Source of the DNA: Hippasteria phrygiana
Lineage: Eukaryota; Echinodermata; Asteroidea; Valvatida; Goniasteridae
Reading direction: 5' to 3'
Assembly: GCA_037893225.1 (NCBI GenBank)
Contig: JAZGUH010000075.1
Coordinates: 372,001-436,000, forward strand
DNA length: 64,000 nt
Below are positions 49,341 to 59,409 of the stretch, piece by piece. Every line of letters starts with the position of its first letter. Position 1 is the stretch's first letter. The notes beneath the pieces are model-generated. The model saw only the letters and a list, made by a program, of their open reading frames with translations, searched no databases and was not told where the DNA came from. A program made the translations under genes and the position numbers.

Positions 49341-50230
49341 GCATGCACAATTCTAGGTGACGTCATTATGACGTCATCTGCCGATTGTCTGTGAATTTTA
49401 AAATAATTTTAATTTCATTCTTCTGGCAAAATATTCCATTATTATTGATCAGATTGACTCCAATCTTTACACAGGCCAAGACCACAATTGAGGTGATGTT
49501 TTATTGAAGGATGTCATAATGACGCCATCATATGATATATATATATATATATATAAATATATATATTTTTTTTTGTGGTTTTGAAATTTTAAGCCATATC
49601 TCATCAACACAATATAATAAATTCGAAATTCCTTTTTGTAATAAATTCGTTAGGTCACAGTTATAAATGTGAAAATGTGTAACATCATCCTGACGTCATC
49701 AAAATGCCCTTTTTAAAAACACATATAAAGGTAAGTCAGATCGTTATGAAAATTGATATAATTTCTGAAGTGACGTCATCGGCTGATTTTCTAGGAATTA
49801 ATCAGTTTTACAATTTTTTAAAACTGTCATTGATCAGATTGACAGCAATCTTGACACAAGCCAAGAATAGGTTCCAAATAATGGTAAGTCTGAAATGACG
49901 TAATCGGCTGATTTCCTAGGAATTTTTCAGTTTTTGAAATTGTTTTAACTTTTATTGATCAGATTGACTGCAATCGTGACACAAGCCAAGACCACGTTCC
50001 AAATATATTACTTCATGACGACGCTAGATATATTACGATTTTATGTTGATTTTTAGGTTTTTGAATTTTTAATATAATTTGTAACTGCGACTTGAACCAT
50101 TTAGCCTATATTTAACGTCTTAAACAAGACCTTACTATATCAAAATTACATGACCTATATGGACAAGAAAGATATCACGGTAACTTAAAGCTTAAAGGTG
50201 AAGTAAATTAGAACAGAGATATTTTCTCTT
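49340..50230 (+). repeat. Strongly diverged CRE-rich repeat
   Basis: Relics of the Helentron-like repeat: GTGACGTCATTATGACGTCA near 49358, the phrase ATTGATCAGATTGACT three times, and TCATCAACA. Flanking bases have decayed much more than the CRE pairs. An (AT)n stretch is at 49534-49566. Confidence 0.7.
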
Positions 50231-50242
50231 TTGCCCTATCCC

Positions 50243-50392
50243 AACGTAATTATGAAGCACTGGTATACTCAGTGCTTTCCGAGAGCCTGTGTGAAAAAAA
50301 TCACAGGTTTACTCGGGAAGGATTCGAACCCACGACTTCCTGCTTACTATAGTGCAGGTCTTAACCACTCGACCACCGGGCTGGCCGATTCG
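50243..50392 (-). mobile_element. tRNA-derived SINE-like unit
   Basis: Read on the minus strand, a tRNA-like head (about 50388 down to 50312) has an A-box-like TGGTCGAGTGGTTAAG and a perfect B box GGTTCGAATCC 29 bases further on. The body behind it has two short hairpins: CCTGTG/CACAGG around an A/T run, and AAGCACTG/CAGTGCTT. The head resembles tRNA-Ser/Leu types, but the anticodon arm is not usable. Pol III transcription is inferred from the boxes. No poly-A or simple tail was seen. Confidence 0.62.
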
Positions 50393-50457
50393 AATCCAAT
50401 GCAACAGCGGGTACCGCGTAATCAGTCAGAAGATGGAATGTTTGCGCCGGCAGATAA

Positions 50458-50522
50458 TTAGCCTTTTAGAGGTATGGCGGACACAATAGGAGGGCGCTAT
50501 TTGATTTAGGTAAACCTTTTGT
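50458..50522 (+). mobile_element. Solo half of the 22.7-kb MITE
   Basis: These 65 bases from TTAGCCTTTTAGAGG to CTTTTGT match the left arm of the MITE at 22681-22928 with about two differences. The other arm is missing, and the sequence passes directly into CRE-type repeat (TGGGAAGGGCAGATAACC). Confidence 0.85.
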
Positions 50523-50539
50523 ATGGAATTCTGGAAATT

Positions 50540-52063
50540 CTGGAATTCTGGATTCTGGGAAGGGCAGATAACCATGACTAAAATGGGCATGCTGTTTATA
50601 AAAAGGGTTGATTTCTGGTCTTTTTTCAAGTCGCTAGATAATTTGAATTTCTAAAATCGTAACATTCTTTTAAATATATCTAGCTAACAAAACAAGATAT
50701 TTTCAAAATTCTTTTTGTTAAAGCTTTGGTATGTCTCAACGATATGTCCTAAAAGGGAAAAATTGTGTGACGTCAAGATGACGTCATACAAAATTTGTTT
50801 TTTTTAAACGCATGTCAGGGTCGGTACGATCATAAAAATGTATAACATTGAATTTTTCTCTACCTAATTCAAAAATTTCATGATCGTGGCTCACTCAAGT
50901 AAAGAATAACAGCCATTTCAAAATTTATACCAAATTCAATATAACACAAAGGGTTATCTGCCCTTCCCAGAATTCCTGACTAAAATGTGCAAGCTGTTTA
51001 TAAAAAGGGTTGATTACTAGTCTTTTTTCAAGTCGCTAGATAATTTGAATTTTTAAAATCGTAACATTCTTTTCAATATATCTAGCGAACAAAACAAGAT
51101 ATCTTTTAAATTCTTTTTGTTATAGCTTTGGTATGTCTCAAAGATATGTCCTAAAAGGGAAAAATTGTGTGACGTCATGATGACGTCATCAAACAAATTA
51201 AAAACATGTCAGAATTGGGCCAACTATAAAAATGTATACATCGAATTTAAATCTATCTAATTCCAAAATTTCATGATCGTACCTCACTAAAGTAAAAAAT
51301 AACAACTATTTGAAAATGTAGACCAAATTCAATATAACACAAAGGAATTCTGGGAAGGGCAGATAACCATGACTAAAATGTGAATGCTGTTTATAAAAGG
51401 GGTTGATTTCTAGTATTTTTTTCAAGTCGCTAGACTATTGCCGATAGCATTTGTAAACATTTTCTTTCTTACCGGCTACTTTGGCTACTTTAAAACTTGG
51501 CAGACACTTAGACCAACTGCTCAGAATGTGTGCCGTACTTTTACGTCATGATGACGTCATCAAATGTCACGTGACGTCATCTTAAAGGTGCAGTTTTTGA
51601 AACCATACATCTACAAAAGTACAAGTTCGATTAAGTTGAAAAGTAAAATCTAGGTAGCCCAGTAGGTTTATAAATAAAAATTAACATGACATTATGATGA
51701 CATCATCACATATCACGTGACGTCATCTTAAAGGTCCATTTTTTGAAGCCATATACCTACAAAAGTACAAGCTCCATTAAGTTGAAATGTTATATCTAGG
51801 TAGGTCTGCAGGTTTATGAATGAAAATTGACATGACATTATGATGACGTCATGACATGTCACGTGACGTCATCTTAAAGTGGCAGTTTTCAAAGTCATAT
51901 ATCTACAGAAGTACAAGTCCGATTAAGTTGATATGTGGTATCTAACATAATTTAAAACAAATTTTTGTTTAATCACCATTGAAATCCAATCCCCGACATC
52001 ATTAAACTACCACAAAATACCCTGAAACAGCTCTGTGTTTGTCCACAAACACCAAACCTCTAG
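50540..52063 (+). mobile_element. Non-autonomous Helentron-like element(s), right end with hairpin + CTAG
   Basis: Body of 401-type units (two, 50640-51430) followed by three segments that each end with CACGTGACGTCATCTTAAAG-type sequence (near 51570, 51716 and 51855). The 3' end has GTGTTTG (52035-52041) and CAAACAC (52046-52052) as a perfect hairpin, then CTAG at 52060-52063. The usual CGGAAAAGCC is not evident before this hairpin, so it is a variant end. Confidence 0.62.
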
Positions 52064-52224
52064 TCCTATTTTAGTTCTATCCCAAACCCTATAGACTTTG
52101 TGCATAGATTTTCTGACTGGCAATTTGGTCATCAAACAACCTCGGACCTTAGTCTAAATTTGCACAGACATAGACCCTATAGCAAAGTCGTGTCTCGAAG
52201 AGTGACTTCATGATGACGTCATCC

Positions 52225-53400
52225 GGTGTCATATTACAAGCCATTTAAGATAAATATTTTTAATCTTTAAAATGCTATATAAAATCCCCCGTGAGACCCC
52301 TGATCTTGGTTTTAGTGTCAATTGATAGTATAAACAAGGATCTTCATTTTATCTAGTGTGCGTCAAATCACGTTACCCTTCCTTCCGAACCAAACCGGAA
52401 GTGCCATATAGTTTGGAAGTGCAAAAAGATATGAACTTGCTTTCAACGATGTCAGTCTTTGCCTAGGTTGTACTTCACAAAAAAAATTGCCGGTGACGTC
52501 ATAAAATGTTCAAGAGCCCTCTAGCGGCATGTTGAATTTTTTTAAATGGATAATCAGCCGATTTAGACCTTCAAAAAGTGCTCAAAAATCAACCGCGAGA
52601 AATGTAATCCAGATATTTGCTTATAGTTAACATAGCTCCGTTCTCAAGCTTTCTGATAATGATATCACGATAAAGTCATCAGATATAGGATTACAAGCAA
52701 TCAAAGATTTCTAGATTTAATCTTTGAAAATCAATATAAAATCAATCGAGAGAGATCTGATTTTGCTTTTTATGGGAACTGATAGAATAAACCAGGTCTT
52801 CATATTTGATATTACAAGCAAAATCACGTGACCTTTCCTTCCCGTTGAAACCGGAAGTGCCTCATAATTTGAAAGTGGAAAAAGATGTGAACTTGCTTTC
52901 AACGATGTTAGTCTCCGCCTAGGTTGTACTTCACAAAAAAATTACCTGGACATCATAAAATGTTCGAGCGCCCTCAAGCGGCAGGTTGTAAATGTTTAAA
53001 ATGAATAATCAGTCGATGTGTTCGGCGATGTTTGCTGAAATAACTTTATAATTGATGTATATAATCGGCTTCATGCTATAAAGAACAAGTTGAGGGAATA
53101 AAGATTGATGACGTCACCAGACCGGAAGTTGCAATGAAAATACCTTTAAACCTTAAGAAATTGCAAAAGAATCAACCGCGAGAGATATAATCCAGATATT
53201 TGCTTCAGATGGCAGAGTTAACATAGCTCTCGAGCTTTCTAATAATGACGTCACGATGCGTCATCAGATATCAGATTACAAGCAATAAAAGATTTCTGGA
53301 TTTAATCTTTGAAAATCAATAGAAAATCAACCATGAGAGATCTGATTTGTGTTTTTATGGGAATTGATAGAATAATAAAAGCAAGTGGTAAAGATGAAAA
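52225..53400 (+). repeat. Tandem repeat of about 0.45-0.58 kb unit, 2-2.5 copies
   Basis: The phrase CCTAGGTTGTACTTCACAAA occurs near 52470 and 52919 (about 450 apart), ATCCAGATATTTGCTT near 52608 and 53192 (about 584 apart), and TTTAATCTTTGAAAATCAAT near 52717 and 53301. Each unit has an ACCGGAAGTG site (ETS-like core) and single CRE or CRE-like motifs. Divergence between copies is moderate. No coding frames. Confidence 0.75.
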
Positions 53401-53649
53401 TTGATACGACATCACGATGACGCTATCTGACGATTCTGTGTTAATTTTTAGATTTTTGAGTTTTTAATGCAATTTGTAACCGGGACTTTTGTCATTTAAC
53501 AATCTAAGGTCTTAAACTTGTCATATATATCCTATAATGGAAATTACATGACCAAGAAATAAGTCATGATGGCATAACGCTTAAAGGTCAAGTTTCGAGT
53601 AGCAAAAGACATAGAAGTGATGGAGTTTTGTGCTAAATATAACAGAAAA

Positions 53650-53693
53650 CGGAAAAGCCCTGCGTCTGTTGGCAAGAGACGCAAGATGTCTAG
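53650..53693 (+). mobile_element. Helentron-like 3' terminus
   Basis: CGGAAAAGCC at 53650-53659, hairpin arms GCGTCT (53662-53667) and AGACGC (53677-53682), then CTAG at 53690-53693 followed by TTTT. Sequence after it (to about 54000) is unique, so this is an end against non-repeat DNA. Confidence 0.75.
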
Positions 53694-54005
53694 TTTTGGA
53701 GTGAAATCGTTAGCTAAGAGGTAACAAAATACGTGATTGCGCAATACCCAGCTTTACACGGATATATAGCTGGTGGGAGAGTAGTTGACCGAGCCAAAAC
53801 GTGACACAACGTTAGAAAATCGTATTTTCCGCCTTAAAAAACCTTTCCAAATCACAAAAGCACGTGTCATTGGGATTCAGAGAAGTCTACTTTAGTAACA
53901 AAAAAAGGCTTTTGGAATAATCAAATACTCCAGAAGCTAACATGAACACAATTAATACAGAAATCCTAAACTACACAATACCCACTATTTTGGTTTCTTC
54001 TTAAA
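53694..54005. other. Unique sequence between two repeats
   Basis: Non-repetitive flank immediately after a Helentron-like 3' end. No coding or RNA feature seen. The next repeat body starts without a clear 5' terminus near 54006. Confidence 0.5.
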
Positions 54006-54550
54006 CACGAATTTTGTCTGCGGCACTTTGGTCACTAAACAACATCAGATCTTAAGCAAACTTAACCCAAACATAGACCCTAATCTGAAATTGTGTGCCG
54101 AAGAGTGATGTCACGATGACGTCATTATGTGTTACGTGATGTCATCTTAAAGGCTCATTTTTCAAGGGCCCATATCAAGAGAACCGTAAGTCCAATTGCA
54201 TTCAAACCTGGTATGTTGCTAAACAAGTACATGTTATAAATCAAAATTGAGGTGATGTCATAATGACGTCATCATCTGATTTTTATGGTAATTTCAAAAT
54301 TTTAACGTTAAAGATTCTTAAAACCATATCTCATCAACAGAACATGTTCAATTCAAAATTCCTTTTGTAATAGCTTTGTTAGCTCGTACATTCTTTTATA
54401 TAAATGCGAAAAATTACTGAAGTCATAATGACGTCATTAAAGGAATGATTTCTTGAAAGACATAAGGATAGACCATGTCTAATCGTCACGAAACTTGGTG
54501 GTTAGGTAGATTTGTCACTAGTTTACAAAATTCGAAGTGACATCATAAAA

Positions 54551-54593
54551 ACATATGGAAAAGCCCTATGTTCTTAAAAACATAGACCTCTAG
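54551..54593 (+). mobile_element. Helentron-like 3' terminus, abutting a 5' terminus
   Basis: GGAAAAGCC near 54557, perfect hairpin CTATGTT/AACATAG (54566-54572 and 54579-54585), CTAG at 54590-54593. Only TT separates it from the GGCTTTTCCG 5' end of the next element, so the two lie head to tail. Confidence 0.72.
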
Positions 54594-54595
54594 TT

Positions 54596-54725
54596 GGCTT
54601 TTCCGAAATCCTTCGGAAAAGGCTTTGTTTTTGTTCTGATTTTTTGGCTTTTCCGAAATCCTTCGGAAAAGGCTTTGTTTTTGTTCTGATTTTTTTTTTT
54701 TTTCTTCTTCTTCTTCTTCTTTTAG
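54596..54725 (+). mobile_element. Helentron-like 5' terminus, duplicated
   Basis: GGCTTTTCCGAAATCC-type hairpin (arms GGCTTTTCCGAA and TTCGGAAAAGGC) plus GCTTTGTTTTTGTTCTGATT occurs twice in a row, about 49 bases apart. A T tract and (TTC)n follow, then the body motif GTTCTGACCAAAATCCCATA. Confidence 0.65.
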
Positions 54726-55920
54726 TTCTGACCAAAATCCCATAGACTTTGTACACGAATTTTGTGCGCGGCACTTTGGTCACTAAACAACATCAGATCT
54801 TAATCAGACTTAACACAAACATAGACCCTCAGCTGAAATTGTATGCCGAAGAGTGACGTCATGATGACATCATCACGTGATTTATTATGAATTTTTGAAT
54901 TTTTAAAATCGTTACATTCTTTTCAATATATCTAGCGAACGAAACAAGATTTTTTCAAAATTCTTTTTGTTATAGCTTTGGTATGTCTCAAAGATATGTC
55001 CTAAAAGGGAAAAATTGTGTGACGTCAAGATGACGTCATCAAAAATTTCCTTTTTTTTTAACGCATGTCAGGGTCGGTCCGATTATAAAAATGTATACAT
55101 TGAATTTTTCTCTACCTAATTCCAAAATTTCATGATCGTGGCTCACTCAAGTAAGAAATAACAGCCATTTCAAAATTTAGACCAAATTCAATATAACACA
55201 AAGGAATTCTGGGAAGGGCGGATAACCATGGCTTAAATGTGCATGCTGTTTATAAAAAGGGTTGATTTCTAGTCTTTTTTCAAGTCGCTAGACTATTGCC
55301 GATAGCATTTGTAAACGTTTTCTTTCTTACCGGCCAGTTTGGCTACTTTAAAAATTGGCAAACACTCAGACCAACTGCTCAGAATGTGTGCCGAATTTTT
55401 ACGTCATGATGACGTCATCACATGTCACGTGACGTCATCTTAAAGGTGCAGTTTTGGAAGTCATATATCTACAAAAGTACAAGTTTGATTAAGTTGAAAG
55501 TAATATCTAGGTTAGGTAGCCCAGTAGGTTTATAAATGAAGATTAACATGATGATGACATCATCACATGTCACGTGACGTCGTCTTAAAGGTGCAGTTTT
55601 GGAAGTCGTATATCTACAAAAGTACAAGTTCGATTACATTGAAATGTAATATCTAAATAAGTCTGCAGGTTTATAGATGAAAAGTAACATGGCATTATGA
55701 TGACGTCATTATATGTCACGTGACGTCATCTTAAAGGGGCAGTGTTCGAAGCCATATATCTACAGAAGTACAAGTCTGATTAAGTTGAAATGTGGTATCT
55801 AGTTAACATATATGAAGACCTCATAGCATAGATGTCTGTAGAACAATGACGTCATGATGACGTCATCGGGGTCACGTGACGTCATCTTAAAGGTGCATAT
55901 GTTAAGGTCCTATATCTAGT
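54726..55920 (+). repeat. CRE-rich Helentron-like body
   Basis: One 401-type unit (54880-55290) then three segments ending in the CACGTGACGTCATC composite (near 55427, 55571 and 55715). It stops at 55920 in ATCTAG directly before a new 5' terminus. No genes. Confidence 0.8.
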
Positions 55921-55924
55921 TTTT

Positions 55925-56050
55925 GGCTTTTCCGAAATCCTTCGGAAAAGGCTTTGTTTTTGTTCTGATTTTTGGCTTTTCCGAAATCCTTCGGAAAAGG
56001 CTTTGTTTTTGTTCTGATTTTTTTTTTTTTTCTTCTTCTTCTTTTAGTTC
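55925..56050 (+). mobile_element. Helentron-like 5' terminus, duplicated
   Basis: Same two-fold GGCTTTTCCG hairpin block and (TTC)n as at 54596-54725, preceded by a run of five T. The element it starts inserted into, or replaced the end of, the body before it. Confidence 0.65.
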
Positions 56051-56571
56051 TGACCAAAATCCCATAGACTTTGTACACGAATTTTGTGCGCGGCACTTTG
56101 GTCACTAAACAACATCAGATCTTAATCAGACTTAACACAAACATAGACCCTAAGCTGAAATTGTATGCCGAAGAGTGACGTCATGATGACGTCATCACGT
56201 GATTTTTTATGAATTTTTGAATTTTCAAAATCGTTACATTCTTTTCAATATATCTAGCGAACGAAACAAGATTTTTTCAAAATTCTTTTTGTTATAGCTT
56301 TGGTATGTCTCAAAGATATGTCCTAAATGGGAAAAATTGTGTGACGTCAAGATGACGTCATCAAAAATTTCCTTTTTTTTAAACGCATGTCAGGGTCGGT
56401 CCGATTATAAAAATGTATACATTGAATTTTTCTCTACCTAATTCCAAAATTTCATGATCGTGACTCACTCAAGTAAGAAATAACAGCCATTTCAAAATTT
56501 AGACCAAATTCAATATAACACAAAGGAATTCTGGGAAGGGCGGATAACCATGGCTTAAATGTGCATGATGT

Positions 56572-57443
56572 CATCCTCGACTCCATGGGCGCGTGTGCGT
56601 TCCTTCACTAACCCCTGGCCGTGAGGAAAACGTAAACGACGCTGACTGGCTATTCGAAATGAATATTTATGTACTTCAAGTGAACCGCGCGCGTAATCCG
56701 AATGTTGAACGCCCTGTGTGCGCTCGCGCCCGCGTTAACATCCTGTTCGTCACGTCACATCAGCAAAACGACTCCGAGCACTTTTTTCTATTATCAAGAC
56801 AAGGCCACTAGTCTTGGTGGCTACGATAAATGATATGGATTTTTTCTGGTCAGGAAATACATGTATTTTATGTTTAAACAGAGATAGAAAAGGCACACAT
56901 ATTATAAATTCGAGTCGAGGCCGGAAATCAAAATTGTTCCAATCGATAGTAAATTTACTCATTTATCCAGTTCAAGAAAGCAGCTCATTCTCAATGACAG
57001 TGTTTGCCGCCGCTGCAGAAGATGCGTCGAAAGGTTTGACAAATTTGCGAAAACAGCTGAGAAAAACATTTGGAAAATTACACAACTGACATCCGGCGAT
57101 AATGGGCGGAAACGGTCATGACGGTCGTCATACTTTTCCTTCCTCCCGATCCCGGCTGCGCTGTTACTACTACTCAGTGCAGTATGCTAGATTTAACGCC
57201 AGGCGGGAAAAACATTAGGCATCATTATTAGGAGCTAATCTCATCCTTCCAAAAGATTGATTCTACAAATAAAACCTTCCTACTAAAAACACTGCGTCGC
57301 GCGTTAAACACATCGACTGCAGTCCTAATTACCATATCCCACTATGTGGGATATGGTAATTACACAATTCCAGGGGTTAAGATCGCGCAAGGCATGGTGG
57401 GAAAACATGGCGCCGCAAGATCGTACCCATGGTAACGAGGTTG
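56572..57443. mobile_element. TIR DNA transposon, 872 bp, 9-bp target duplication
   Basis: Nine bases GCATGATGT occur at 56563-56571 and again at 57444-57452. The left end CATCCTCGACTCCATGGG matches the inverse of the right end (CAACCTCGTTACCATGGG) at most positions. The interrupted repeat resumes at the same point, and uninterrupted paralogs (for example near 55233) show the empty site. A 9-bp duplication suggests the Mutator-like group; P or hAT types would give 8. A 16-bp perfect hairpin is at 57327-57361. One 31-codon Ala/Lys-rich frame (MTVFAAAAED, near 56993) is open but unrecognised. Confidence 0.8.
57327..57361. other. Perfect hairpin, 16-bp arms, 3-base loop
   Basis: AATTACCATATCCCAC (57327-57342), loop TAT, GTGGGATATGGTAATT (57346-57361). 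It lies inside the TIR transposon. Such perfect short palindromes can be cruciform sites or a nested mini-insertion. Confidence 0.85.
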
Positions 57444-59340
57444 GCATGATGTTTATAAAAGGGTTGATTTCTAGTCTTTTTTCAAGTCGCTAGATAATTT
57501 GAATTTTTGAAATCGTAACATTCTTTTCAATATATCTAGCAAACAAAACAAGATATTTTCTAAATTCTTTTTGTTATAGCTTTGGTATGTCTCAAAGATA
57601 TGTCCTAAAAGGGAAAAATTGTGTGACGTCAAGATGACGTCATCAACATTTTTTTTTTTTTTTAACGCATGTCAGGGTCGGTCCGATTATAAAAATGTAT
57701 ACATTGAATTTTTCTCTACTTAATTCCAAAATTTCATGATCGTGGCTCACTCAAGTAAGAAATAACAGCCATTTCAAAATTTAGACCAAATTCAATATAA
57801 AACAAAGGAATTCTGGGAAGGGCGGATAACCATGGCTTAAATGTGCATGCTGTTTATAAAAAGGGTTGATTTCTAGTCTTTTTTCAAGTCGCTAGACAAT
57901 TGCCGATAGTATTTGTAAACGTTTTCTTTCTTACCGGCCAGTTTGGCTACTTTTAAACTTGGCAAACACTTGGACCAACTGCTCAGAATGTGTGCCGAAC
58001 TTTTACGTCATGATGACGTCATCACATGTCACGTGACGTCATCTTAAAGGAGCAGTTTTGGAAGTCATATATCTACAAAAGTACAAGTTCGATTAAGTTG
58101 AAAAGTAATAGCTAGGTAGCCCAGTAGGTTTATAAATGAAGATTAACATGATGATGACATCATCACATGTCACGTGACGTCATCTTAAAGGTGCAGTTTT
58201 GGAAGTCGTATATTTACAAAAGTACAAGTTCGATTAAGTTGAAATGTAATATCTAGATAAGTCTGCAGGTTTATAGATGAAAATTAACATGACATTATGA
58301 TGACGTCATTATATGTCACGTGACGTCATCTTAAATAAAGGGGCAGTTTTCGAAGCCATATATCTACAGAATTACAAGTCTGATTAAGTTGAAATGTGGT
58401 ATCTAGTTAACATATATTAAGACCTCATAGCATAGATGTCTGTAGAACAATGACGTCACGATGACGTCATCGGGGTCACGTGACGTCATCTTAAAGGTGC
58501 ATTGTTGAAGGGCCCATATCTAGAGAACCGTAGGTCCGATTGACTTCAAAGTTCCTACGTGGGTAGGCCGGCATGTGTTATAGATGAAAATTACGTGACG
58601 TCATGATGACGTCATCATACAATTTTATAGTAATTTCAAAGTTTTTGAACCTTAAACAGAACATGCTAAATTCAAAATTCTTTTTGTAATAGCTTTGTTA
58701 GCTTCTATATTCTTTCACATTAGAGTAAAAAATGTGTGACTTCATTATGACGTCATCAAAAATGTGCTTTTTTGAAACACATATAAGGGTATGTCTGATC
58801 GTCATGAAAATTGGTGAGTAGGTAGACAGTGCCACTAGCATGTAAAATCCGAGGTGACGTCATAACATCATTGGTTAATTTTCTATGAATTTGTAAATGT
58901 TTCAAATTTCATTGTGCTATTTAAATTGTATACTGTCGTTGATCAGATTGACTTCAATCTTGACATAGGCCAAGACCACGTTGCAAATATTTGCTTTGAC
59001 AAGTGCCGTCGTGATGACGTCATCATGGGTCACATGACATCATCTTAAAGGTGCATATGTTAAGGTCCTATATCTAGAGAACTGTACTTAATATTGCATC
59101 CATTCTTGGTATGCTGGTAGGCCAACTAGCATTACAGATGAAAATAGATGTGACGTCACGATGACATAATCATACAATTTTATAGCTTTGTTTAAATTTT
59201 CCAACTTTGAAGCCATATCTCTTCCACGGAACATGCAAATGTCGAAATTTCTTTTTTTTTAAACGTTTGTTTGGTGACATATACTTAAATATAAATGTGA
59301 ACAACGTATGCAAAATTCGAAGTGATGTTATAAAAAAAAC
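57444..59340 (+). repeat. CRE-rich Helentron-like body
   Basis: Continuation of the interrupted 401-type unit, another full 401-type unit, three composite segments (near 58028, 58172 and 58318), then 605-type sequence to the 3' terminus. Dense CRE pairs throughout. No genes. Confidence 0.82.
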
Positions 59341-59386
59341 CGGAAAAGCCCTATGTTCTGTTCTTGTAACAGACATAGAAGTCTAG
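59341..59386 (+). mobile_element. Helentron-like 3' terminus
   Basis: CGGAAAAGCC at 59341-59350, hairpin ATGTTCTGTT/AACAGACAT, CTAG at 59383-59386, then T-rich and (TTC)n sequence of the next body. Same hairpin type as at 2267-2312 and 7792-7837. Confidence 0.72.
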
Positions 59387-59409
59387 TTTTTTTTTTCTTC
59401 TTCTTCTTC

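Noticed and set aside
50312..50390. Functional tRNA gene
   Set aside because: A and B boxes are present but the anticodon and acceptor arms do not form a usable cloverleaf by eye, so a SINE-like unit is more likely.
55914..55920. CTAG at 55917-55920 as a Helentron-like 3' end
   Set aside because: No hairpin or CGGAAAAGCC precedes it; it is internal ATATCTAG of the body at which another element begins.
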